From positions 1-39,089 of the forward strand of contig MFPT01000004.1 of assembly GCA_001782805.1 (NCBI GenBank): a stretch of 39,089 nucleotides of DNA, written 5' to 3'. Position numbers and translations under genes: made by a program. The notes beneath the pieces are model-generated. The model made no database searches and had not been told where the DNA came from. It worked only from the letters and a program-made list of their open reading frames with translations. This DNA is from Candidatus Magasanikbacteria bacterium RIFCSPHIGHO2_01_FULL_41_23. Its GTDB lineage: Bacteria; Patescibacteria; ABY1; Magasanikbacterales; UBA922. Positions 15,218 to 21,833 of this stretch are shown here, piece by piece (positions within the stretch are counted from its first letter, which is position 1; each line of letters starts with the position of its first letter).

Positions 15218-16246
15218 TTATTTCCACTCATAACTCCGATAAACCCACTTGGCCAATTCTCGCGCTTCCACAAAACGTGCATCATTAGTGACCGCGCCCA
15301 GGACAACAATATCAACAACATGGCTAGTTGATGAAGTCACTTGGAAAGCAAAATTATAATCAGATTCGGGAATGGAGCCGGTTTTGCCGCCACGAATATT
15401 CAAACCATGTTTGGGAATAATGCCACTGACCAACCAATCTGTGGTTTTTAATGTTTTAGCGAATCTATTATCAACGGTTGAGATTCTATATTCCGGTAAA
15501 ATAACAAAATCGCGAATCATTGGTTTTTTAAACGCTTCGAAAATTAAAAGCGCAATGTCTGCGGCCGTGCTGGTATTTTTGGGATCAAGTCCGGTTGGTT
15601 CTGCAATATGAGTGTTAGTCAGCCCCAATTGAGTGGCTTTTTGATTAAGCCGCTCCACAAATTCAGTGCGCGAAAATCCTGATGCGTCAACCAATGACAA
15701 AATTGCGCGATTCGATGAAGCGACGAGTGATGCTCCCCACAAATCTTTAATTAAGTATGTTTGATTGGCAACAATGTCATTATCATAAACAGCATCAATT
15801 GCCGCCGTGGTAGTGGCGGAAAAATCAAGTGGTGTTTCCAAAAGTACCAATGCCGACAATAATTTGGTAATGCTCGCGATTGGCCATGGCTCATACGCGG
15901 CTTTGCCAAACAGCATTTCTCCCGTGGTATTATCGCGTACCACAATATGGCGGCCGGTAAACGCGGTCGGATCAAGTGGCTGCGCGTCAACTCGACGAAT
16001 TGGCCGAAGTGGTGTTGGTAAAAGAACAACAGGCAATGATGGTCTGATTCGCCACCAATTATTAACAGAAATCTTACCGGCTAATCGTTCGGCAAAATTC
16101 AACCACTGACTAGTAATATATTGTTCCACGCTTACACTGAAACCGAATATAATTATCAGAAAAAAAATCACTAATAAAAAAAATCCCCTGACACGAGTGC
16201 GTTCGGAATTATTTCTATGTTCAAAATTTTGCAAAAAATTAATCAT
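15218..16246 (-). CDS. D-alanyl-D-alanine carboxypeptidase-like protein (S11 family)
   Basis: 342 residues from the ATG at 16246, which overlaps the end of scpB by 8 nt. A start at 16297 would run far into scpB. A membrane segment spans about residues 21-38. The penicillin-binding fold shows all three active-site motifs: S125-I-T-K128, S177-S-N179 and K288-T-G290. Such enzymes trim the terminal D-Ala of peptidoglycan stem peptides. Here the anchor is N-terminal, whereas PBP5 uses a cleaved signal peptide and a C-terminal amphipathic anchor. It is the last gene of the aspS-scpA-scpB operon and is translationally coupled to scpB. Confidence 0.85.
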   Translation of the reverse strand: MINFLQNFEHRNNSERTRVRGFFLLVIFFLIIIFGFSVSVEQYITSQWLNFAERLAGKISVNNWWRIRPSLPVVLLPTPLRPIRRVDAQPLDPTAFTGRHIVVRDNTTGEMLFGKAAYEPWPIASITKLLSALVLLETPLDFSATTTAAIDAVYDNDIVANQTYLIKDLWGASLVASSNRAILSLVDASGFSRTEFVERLNQKATQLGLTNTHIAEPTGLDPKNTSTAADIALLIFEAFKKPMIRDFVILPEYRISTVDNRFAKTLKTTDWLVSGIIPKHGLNIRGGKTGSIPESDYNFAFQVTSSTSHVVDIVVLGAVTNDARFVEARELAKWVYRSYEWK

Positions 16247-16793
16247 GAATTGTGACAGAAGAATTATTCGGTTCAACGCTGGCGACAATGTGCGCATGAT
16301 TATGCAGTTCAGAATAATTGGACAAATCTTCCGGAGAATGTAAACCCAACTGACGCAAAGCCGTGGCTGAAACGCGATAAACAGCCATTAACGCGTCAAT
16401 TGATTCCTCTTCTTCCACCAAACCGCGTAGAGAAAGATTGCGTAAAATAATCGCGCAATTGACACCACGAATCGCTTCAATTTCCGGACGCGTGATTGGA
16501 CCTTGATACGCCACTACGGTCAAAGTTTCCAATTGAGCGCGCGTTAACTCTCCCATCAATTCCTGCGTGGTGAATTTGGCCACGATCTCGACATTTTCCG
16601 GATTAGTTACCATTTGAATATCAGCGCCAGTATCAATAATGTGAATGCCGGAATTCGGAGAATTGAACCGTTCTTTTAAATCAATGATCGCAGTTTCCAA
16701 AGTTTCATTGTCCACTCCGAGCGCTTTTTTTAATTCCAAACGTGATAATGGTTTGGAAGCGATGTATAAAATTGATTCGAGTTGTGATGTCAT
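16239..16793 (-). CDS. scpB: Segregation and condensation protein B
   Basis: 184 residues with two winged-helix domains. Recognisable parts are QLESILYIASKPLSRLEL, the TRAQLETLTVVAYQGPITRPEIEAIRG segment that marks ScpB, and YRVSATALRQLGL. ScpB dimers bind the kleisin ScpA and regulate the SMC ATPase. It starts 3 nt after scpA. The C-terminal tail is short. Confidence 0.92.
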   Translation of the reverse strand: MTSQLESILYIASKPLSRLELKKALGVDNETLETAIIDLKERFNSPNSGIHIIDTGADIQMVTNPENVEIVAKFTTQELMGELTRAQLETLTVVAYQGPITRPEIEAIRGVNCAIILRNLSLRGLVEEEESIDALMAVYRVSATALRQLGLHSPEDLSNYSELHNHAHIVASVEPNNSSVTIHD

Positions 16794-16796
16794 AAA

Positions 16797-17495
16797 TTAT
16801 CCGTTACTCACTAAAATATCTCCAAATTGTTCTTGCTGGTCAATTTTCACAACCCGAATTTTTACTAACTCGAGGAGCGCCAAAAAACTAACGATCAATT
16901 CCGTGCGATTCTCGCGCGACGACAAACTATCCAATAAAGAAAACGCGCCACGACTCAACAATTGTCGCAAATGCTGAATTTTTTCCTTAATCGAAACAGC
17001 TCGGTCAATCGTCGCAAAAGGCAAAGGTTTGGGCGGACGCAATTTTTTTAGCAAACGCTCAAAACTTTCTTTTAAAGCATCAATTGTAACATTGCTCGGC
17101 AAACCTTCGGGAATAATAACACGAACCGATTGAACCCGAAAGGCGCTGAAATTATGTGCCAACCAACGTCGATTCATCTCGCGACTGGCAATCACAAATC
17201 GCTGATATAAACGCAACTGATCCGCCAAACTCTGACCCGAATCTTTTTCGTCTTCAAGTGGCAAAAACGCGGGCAAAATCGCGCGTGATTTTAAATATAA
17301 CAAACGCGCAGCCACAACGAGAAAATCCGCCAATTCTTGCCCATCATGATTGTCCATCGTTTCTAAATACTGCAAAAAACCATCAGTCACTTCCGCAATC
17401 GCGATTTCGGAAATATCGGTTTTTTTTTCTTCTATTAATGACAACAACAGGTCAAGCGGTCCGGTAAAATTAGCAAGTTGAAAAGTCACGGGCAT
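16797..17495 (-). CDS. scpA: Segregation and condensation protein A (kleisin)
   Basis: 232 residues. The N-terminus FTGPLDLLLSLIEEKKTDISEIAIAEVTDGFL is the ScpA signature that contacts the SMC neck. The helix DFLVVAARLLYLKSRAILP follows. The C-terminal winged helix (LLSSRENRTELIVSFLALLELVKIRVVKI region) contacts the SMC cap. It starts 5 nt after aspS and immediately precedes scpB. With smc at 6.5-9.5 kb the window encodes a full SMC-ScpAB condensin. Confidence 0.93.
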   Translation of the reverse strand: MPVTFQLANFTGPLDLLLSLIEEKKTDISEIAIAEVTDGFLQYLETMDNHDGQELADFLVVAARLLYLKSRAILPAFLPLEDEKDSGQSLADQLRLYQRFVIASREMNRRWLAHNFSAFRVQSVRVIIPEGLPSNVTIDALKESFERLLKKLRPPKPLPFATIDRAVSIKEKIQHLRQLLSRGAFSLLDSLSSRENRTELIVSFLALLELVKIRVVKIDQQEQFGDILVSNG

Positions 17496-17500
17496 AAACG

Positions 17501-19279
17501 TTAATCAGTAGAGCGAATATGCAAATCCCGCAGTTGACGATCATCAACCGTACTTGGACTGCCCATCATCGGCTCTTCGGCATGTTGATTTTTGGGAAAT
17601 GGAATCACCGCGCGGATATTTGGTTCACCCAAAAATAACATCAACAAACGATCAATTCCCGGAGCAAAACCACAATGCGGCGGCGCGCCATATTCAAACG
17701 CGTCAATCATGTGGCCGAATTTTTTGTTCACTGCGTCGCGCGTGTAGCCGGCTATTTCAAACGCGCGATACATAATTTCCGGATCTTTGTTGCGCACTGC
17801 GCCGGATGACAATTCCAAACCATTGGCAATAATATCATATTGATCAGCCAAAATAGTCAGCGGATCCTTGGAGTTAAGCGTATCAAGTCCGCCTTGAGGC
17901 AGAGAAAATGGATTATGCCCGAAATCAATAGCGCCGGCCTCACCGGAGATCCCTACTTTGTCGGGACTCCATTCATACATCGGAAAATCCACAATCCATG
18001 CCCACGCAATTACATTCGGATCAGCCAAATGTAATTTTTCCGCTGCCAATGTTCGCACCGCGCCCAAAACTTTGGAAGCAAGAAGCGGTTCATCGGCCAC
18101 AAAAAATAAAATATCATTGGTTTTTATTTTTAATTTATCACGCAATTCATTTAACTCTTCCGGTTTAAAAAATTTCACGATTGTTCCTTCAAAATCAGTC
18201 GTATATTTTAACCAAGCCAAACCTTTGGCTTTATTCCTTTTGGCAAGTTCAGTAAATTCTTCATCAATTTCTTTGCGCGTAAACTGCGCGCCGCTTGGCA
18301 CCACAATCACTCGCACAGCTTTCGCTTCTACAAAAACTTTAAAATCTGTATTTTTTGCCCAATCAGTCACGTCAACTATTTTCAAATCATAGCGTAAATC
18401 CGGACGATCGGTTCCATACGTATCCAGCACATACTGATACGGCAAACGCGGAAAGGGATTTTGTTGCACAATTTTGCCTGCCACTTTTTCCGTCAGTTCG
18501 ATAAACAGCGGTTCCATTAAATCAAAAAATTCATCGCGTTCCAGAAAACTGGTTTCCACATCAAGCTGGTAAAATTCTCCCGGACTGCGATCCGCACGCG
18601 GATCTTCGTCGCGCATGCACGGCGCGATTTGGTAATAGCGATCCATTCCCGCGACCATGAGTAATTGTTTGTATTGTTGCGGCGCTTGCGGCAGCGCGTA
18701 AAATTTCCCTGGATGAATCCGACTCGGCACCAAAAAATCGCGCGCGCCTTCGGGCGATGACACGGTTAAAATCGGCGTGGAAATTTCCAAAAAATCCCGC
18801 GCATCCATATACGCGCGGATATATTGAATCATTTTCGCGCGAAAAATTATATTATTTTTCAAGTGTTCGCGACGCAATTCCAAATAACGGTATTTCAAAC
18901 GCAATTCTTCATCTTCCTCTTCTTTGTGCGCGTCAAAAATTTCAAACGGCAAAGTTTTGGCTTGACTTAAAATTTCCAATTTCTGCGCTTTTAATTCAAT
19001 GGCTCCGGTCAGCAAATCTTTATTGACGGCTTCGGGAACGCGTGCCACGATTGTGCCTGTAACTTTAATAACATATTCGTATTTCAAAGTATCGGCCAAC
19101 GCAAAATTAGCCGTGATATCCGGATTAAACACAATTTGCGTAATTCCATATCGATCACGCAAATCTACAAAAATTAAGCCGCCGAGATTGCGGCGCTTAT
19201 GTACCCAGCCGGCAAGCGTGACTATTTTATCTACCTGTTCTGAACGAAGTTCGCCGCAAGTATTTGTACGATATGACAT
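17501..19279 (-). CDS. aspS: Aspartate--tRNA ligase
   Basis: 592 residues from the ATG at 19279 (MSYRTNTCGELRSEQV). The in-frame ATG at 19312 overlaps the -10 box and cannot be used. The N-terminal OB-fold anticodon domain (VTLAGWVHKRRNLGGLIFVDLRD) leads into the class II core. Motif 2 is CMRDEDPRADRSPGEFYQLD (about 223), a bacterial-type GAD insertion lies at about 300-420, and motif 3 is GFAPGIDRLLMLFLG (about 543). Whether it is discriminating or also charges tRNA-Asn cannot be read from the sequence. It leads the operon aspS-scpA-scpB-DacF-like. Confidence 0.94.
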   Translation of the reverse strand: MSYRTNTCGELRSEQVDKIVTLAGWVHKRRNLGGLIFVDLRDRYGITQIVFNPDITANFALADTLKYEYVIKVTGTIVARVPEAVNKDLLTGAIELKAQKLEILSQAKTLPFEIFDAHKEEEDEELRLKYRYLELRREHLKNNIIFRAKMIQYIRAYMDARDFLEISTPILTVSSPEGARDFLVPSRIHPGKFYALPQAPQQYKQLLMVAGMDRYYQIAPCMRDEDPRADRSPGEFYQLDVETSFLERDEFFDLMEPLFIELTEKVAGKIVQQNPFPRLPYQYVLDTYGTDRPDLRYDLKIVDVTDWAKNTDFKVFVEAKAVRVIVVPSGAQFTRKEIDEEFTELAKRNKAKGLAWLKYTTDFEGTIVKFFKPEELNELRDKLKIKTNDILFFVADEPLLASKVLGAVRTLAAEKLHLADPNVIAWAWIVDFPMYEWSPDKVGISGEAGAIDFGHNPFSLPQGGLDTLNSKDPLTILADQYDIIANGLELSSGAVRNKDPEIMYRAFEIAGYTRDAVNKKFGHMIDAFEYGAPPHCGFAPGIDRLLMLFLGEPNIRAVIPFPKNQHAEEPMMGSPSTVDDRQLRDLHIRSTD

Positions 19280-19310
19280 ATAAAAAAAGAGAGCTGATAA
19301 AAGCCTCTTC

Positions 19311-19339
19311 ATTTTAGCGGTTTATGACAAATTTGGCAA
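19311..19339 (-). promoter_or_regulatory. Promoter for aspS-scpAB-DacF-like operon
   Basis: On the minus strand TTGCCA (19334-19339), 17-nt spacer, TAAAAT (19311-19316). The leader is about 25 nt. It contains a small hairpin (AGAGGCT with AGCTCT, one bulge) and a run of seven T just before the ATG, which could be a weak attenuator. Confidence 0.6.
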
Positions 19340-19410
19340 ATTCACGATTATTAAAAAACCTCTAAAATAAAAACCACCCATTTATAGGTGAAGTATATGT
19401 TTTGTCCGCG

Positions 19411-19448
19411 CCGTGTTTCGTCAACGCTGGAGCGAACAAAACACGGAC
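19411..19448. other. Inverted repeat downstream of the 19460-19750 gene
   Basis: CCGTGTTT (19411-19418) and AAACACGG (19438-19445) form a perfect 8-bp stem around a 19-nt loop, with possible outer GTCCG/CGGAC pairing. It follows the stop codon of the minus-strand gene and may stabilise or end its mRNA, although no U-run follows. Confidence 0.45.
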
Positions 19449-19459
19449 ACGGCACAGGA

Positions 19460-19750
19460 CTAGACCGGATCTGGAATCTGCACGAAACTTGGAAGAAGCT
19501 TCGACCAATCCGACCTGTTGAACGGCAACTTCTTGTAGATGGCCGGCTCAACTCGCACGTAAACTACGAAAAACTTGAGCTTCCCGATCACGTGCTGAAC
19601 CTTGGTGACGAGACCGATGTGAACAGGGTCGTCATCTTCGGTCCAAAACGTGATATTTTCCCCTTCACGGGGCTGGTGTTCAAGACCACCGATATCACGG
19701 CAGAAGAACTGCCGACTATCGATGTACACCACAAGAGTAAGCGTCGTCAT
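19460..19750 (-). CDS. Small orphan protein, GC-rich cassette
   Basis: 96 residues, function unknown. The ATG at 19750 (MTTLTLVVYIDSRQFF) is preceded by GGAGG four bases upstream. The frame opens a further 10 codons, but these contain the Shine-Dalgarno site. The sequence alternates short hydrophobic strands (TLTLVVYID, KLKFFVVYVRV) with a basic C-terminus, compatible with a small beta-rich fold. It has no signal peptide. Codons are balanced and GC-rich, unlike the flanking aspS operon. The plus-strand frame over the same DNA is a shadow. It is divergent from the 19940 gene, and both have a small hairpin at the predicted 5' end of their mRNAs. Confidence 0.65.
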   Translation of the reverse strand: MTTLTLVVYIDSRQFFCRDIGGLEHQPREGENITFWTEDDDPVHIGLVTKVQHVIGKLKFFVVYVRVEPAIYKKLPFNRSDWSKLLPSFVQIPDPV

Positions 19751-19763
19751 ACATCCTCCAGGT

Positions 19764-19783
19764 TTTGTGGCTATCACCACAAA
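19764..19783 (-). promoter_or_regulatory. 5'-terminal mRNA hairpin
   Basis: TTTGTGG (19764-19770) and CCACAAA (19777-19783) form a 7-bp stem with a 6-nt loop. It lies between the predicted transcription start (about 19782) and the Shine-Dalgarno site of the 19460-19750 gene. Confidence 0.55.
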
Positions 19784-19788
19784 CGAAA

Positions 19789-19816
19789 AACATAGCGGTC
19801 AATTGTAAGCTAACAA
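19789..19816 (-). promoter_or_regulatory. Possible promoter for the 19460-19750 gene
   Basis: On the minus strand TTGTTA (19811-19816), 16-nt spacer, TATGTT (19789-19794). It would start transcription right at the hairpin. The boxes are moderate. Confidence 0.4.
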
Positions 19817-19865
19817 GAGATTATCTAAATTGTCAAGCGGAGATATATTAAAACTCAAATAAATA

Positions 19866-19894
19866 TTTACAATCAGCCACGATTCTGGTATAGA
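19866..19894 (+). promoter_or_regulatory. Promoter for the 19940-20284 gene
   Basis: TTTACA (19866-19871), 17-nt spacer, TATAGA (19889-19894) with an upstream TG (extended -10). The predicted start near 19901 coincides with the hairpin at 19901-19920. Confidence 0.55.
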
Positions 19895-19900
19895 TACATA

Positions 19901-19920
19901 TGCTCGTACAAATACGAGCA
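19901..19920 (+). promoter_or_regulatory. 5'-terminal mRNA hairpin
   Basis: TGCTCGT (19901-19907), loop ACAAAT, ACGAGCA (19914-19920), a perfect 7-bp stem with a 6-nt loop. It mirrors the hairpin of the divergent gene and precedes the AAGGAG of the 19940 gene. Confidence 0.6.
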
Positions 19921-19939
19921 ATCACAAGGAGAATGGTTC

Positions 19940-20284
19940 ATGACCACTTTGCACAAGGAAATGAGAATCGAGTTGCCACTTCCGGGTCGCAACTACGCCG
20001 CTTTCGGCTTCCTGGACGAGGGCGAGGAATCGGTCGATGCGAGCACCATGTTCGCCCGCACCGGAGGCAAGAACCGCGTGATCGCGGGTGACAAGGATTG
20101 GGAGTTGATCAAGGCTCATCTGCGATGGATCAACCCTACTCTCAAAGATTTCCACCTCGTCACGAAGCGAGATGCGGACGGCAGCCCTCGTTCCAACTGG
20201 GGTGGCGGTCACTCGTGGGACGAGTGGTATGGCATCGGCGATAAGTGGAACGCCGATGGTCTCGTTATCTGCTGTGTCGAATGA
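19940..20284 (+). CDS. Small orphan protein, GC-rich cassette
   Basis: 114 residues, function unknown. The ATG at 19940 has AAGGAG 8 nt upstream, a strong Shine-Dalgarno site. The protein is soluble and acidic with a Trp/Gly-rich C-terminal half (SNWGGGHSWDEWYGIGDKWNADGLVICCVE). No known motif is recognised. GC-rich codons contrast with the host genes. A terminator follows at 20361-20400. It is divergent from the orphan at 19460-19750, and the pair forms a compact unit with mirrored expression signals. Confidence 0.7.
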   Translation: MTTLHKEMRIELPLPGRNYAAFGFLDEGEESVDASTMFARTGGKNRVIAGDKDWELIKAHLRWINPTLKDFHLVTKRDADGSPRSNWGGGHSWDEWYGIGDKWNADGLVICCVE

Positions 20285-20303
20285 GCTATCGGCACTTGGA
20301 GCC

Positions 20304-20341
20304 GAGAGGTCTTGGGTCTTTTGGGCTCTTGATCTCTCGGT
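20304..20341 (+). other. Long inverted repeat after the 19940 gene
   Basis: CCGAGAG near 20304 and CTCTCGG near 20335 form a 7-bp stem separated by about 24 nt, which could extend through flanking bases. It lies just after the stop codon and may protect the 3' end ahead of the true terminator. Confidence 0.45.
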
Positions 20342-20360
20342 TCCTCAATCAAAAAATTTT

Positions 20361-20400
20361 AAAATTCCTGCTAAGATATAAATCTAACGGGAATTTTTTT
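20361..20400 (+). terminator. Rho-independent terminator
   Basis: AAATTCC (20362-20368) pairs with GGAATTT (from 20390), and a T-run follows the 3' arm. The loop is about 21 nt. It ends the 19940 transcript. Confidence 0.6.
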
Positions 20401-20405
20401 ATTTA

Positions 20406-20467
20406 ATCCATCTTAAAATCATAAAAATTTATGAACTTAAGATGGATCTGTAAATTGCGGTTTACAG
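20406..20467. other. Two abutting strong hairpins
   Basis: First hairpin 20406-20447: ATCCATCTTAA pairs perfectly with TTAAGATGGAT (11 bp), then a 2x2 internal loop, then TCATAAA with TTTATGA (7 bp). The second follows without a gap at 20448-20467: CTGTAAA and TTTACAG (7 bp, 6-nt loop). A C-run comes next (20469-20474). They lie after the stop of the flavoprotein gene on the minus strand and may serve as its 3' end. No repeat copy of this structure was noticed elsewhere in the window. Confidence 0.6.
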
Positions 20468-20515
20468 ACCCCCCTTGTCCGAAACTCCGTCCGCAAACGG
20501 AATGCTTGACCCAAG

Positions 20516-21787
20516 CTAAAGCACTTTGTGTTCAGGCTTGAATTCTCGACCAATGGCGTAGGCCGAGATGTCCAACTGAACACCGTCGAGATCCATGGTG
20601 TTGCCACCGACTTCCAGCTTGTGCCGGACAATGCGAGCCGTAAACGGCGAGTGCATTGCTCCGTGGCCGGAAAAGCCGACAGCGTGAACCAAGTTCTTGA
20701 CGTGCTTGTCGTTGTCGATGAACGGGTTGTGGTCCGGAGCGTTGTCGTAAACCCCGCTCGTATGTTGAACCATTCCCAAATCACCGAGTACCGGAAGCCA
20801 CCCGGCGAGCTCGCGCCACATCTCGACAGCATAGCCGTCCAGATCATGTGCGCTAAAGCCCACGGGGACCTCGTCTTGGCACCTGTCCGGTGCCTCTGCT
20901 CGGTACGGATCTGTCCTCCTGATCCAGCCCAGGATCATCTTGTCACCACTCAGCTCAGGCCGACAGTAGGCTCCACAGTCAGTAGCCACGAATGGCCACT
21001 CTGAAAAGTCTACTGTAAGACCGTTTTTGCTGAGGTAGTAGACAAACACCTTTTTAGGCTCTATCTCCGGTTGGGGATAAAGACCTGGCGTGGACCAAAG
21101 TGCTTGGGTCTTCATTGTCCAAAGTCCTGTGGCATTGACTACGAAGTCGCAGGCCACATCAACTTTGTCGCCGTATCCCACGACATCTAGGTCGGTATTC
21201 CGAAGAACCTTCCTGGCATGCAGTCGTGTGATACGATCTCCACTCAAGTCCACTCCAAGGACTTCAGTGTTACGGTAGTGCACGACACCGAGTCTTTCCG
21301 CGACCTCGCATGCCGTGCTGTAGATGACTTCTGGTCTCATGAAGCCATCCGTCGGACACCAAGTGCCACCGAGAATATCGCGGCTCACATACGGAAATCG
21401 CGCGGCGACCTCCGTTTGAGTGAGAACCACGGCCTCGGTCAGACCACACTGGCGTTGTAGAGCATTTTCTGTCTGCGCAACCGTGAACTGTTCCGGATCA
21501 CGGTAGACAAACAGATAACCGCGGGGGAAATACGCTTGGTCGGTTTCGTAACGCGATGCGAAATCGCGTAGTTGCCGTACAGCGTACATCATTCCACGGA
21601 TAGTGCTCTCGGTGCTGAACTGTTGTCGACAAGCGGCAACAGAACGGCCAGAAGCACCATTGCCCGGAGACCCTTTCTCAATGAGAGTGACTTGGTAGCC
21701 CTGTTCGGCCAAATCCAAAGCCATGTACGAGCCGGTAATCCCTGCGCCCAGAACAGCGACATGGGGTTTACCGGCAATGTTAGGCAT
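20516..21787 (-). CDS. FAD-dependent oxidoreductase, DAO / SoxB-proline dehydrogenase beta-like
   Basis: 423 residues. The FAD-binding Rossmann motif is at the N-terminus (VAVLGAGITGSYMALDLAEQGYQVTLIEKG), followed by GNGASGRSVAACRQQFSTE, a segment typical of sarcosine-oxidase beta / archaeal dye-linked proline-dehydrogenase beta relatives. NATGLWT and the C-terminal HAVGFSGHGAMHSP FAD-contact region complete the DAO fold. Substrates of this group are secondary or D-amino acids, such as sarcosine, glycine or proline. The ATG at 21787 has GAAGGTG upstream; a GTG at 21829 is also open. The gene follows proS by 46 nt in the same GC-rich operon beside proABC, so a proline-related substrate is an attractive inference, not shown. 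Confidence 0.75.
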   Translation of the reverse strand: MPNIAGKPHVAVLGAGITGSYMALDLAEQGYQVTLIEKGSPGNGASGRSVAACRQQFSTESTIRGMMYAVRQLRDFASRYETDQAYFPRGYLFVYRDPEQFTVAQTENALQRQCGLTEAVVLTQTEVAARFPYVSRDILGGTWCPTDGFMRPEVIYSTACEVAERLGVVHYRNTEVLGVDLSGDRITRLHARKVLRNTDLDVVGYGDKVDVACDFVVNATGLWTMKTQALWSTPGLYPQPEIEPKKVFVYYLSKNGLTVDFSEWPFVATDCGAYCRPELSGDKMILGWIRRTDPYRAEAPDRCQDEVPVGFSAHDLDGYAVEMWRELAGWLPVLGDLGMVQHTSGVYDNAPDHNPFIDNDKHVKNLVHAVGFSGHGAMHSPFTARIVRHKLEVGGNTMDLDGVQLDISAYAIGREFKPEHKVL

Positions 21788-21833
21788 AACATTCACCTTC
21801 TTTGCCTTTTCTCGCACTGTTTTTGACACTCGC

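Noticed and set aside
19388..19795. A 135-codon plus-strand frame
   Set aside because: The minus-strand frame has a Shine-Dalgarno site, natural codon usage and a promoter. The plus-strand product is Arg/His-rich and looks like a shadow.
20406..20520. Integron attC-type site
   Set aside because: The hairpins lack recognisable R'/R'' core sites (RYYYAAC/GTTRRRY), no integrase is present and there is no array of cassettes with similar sites.
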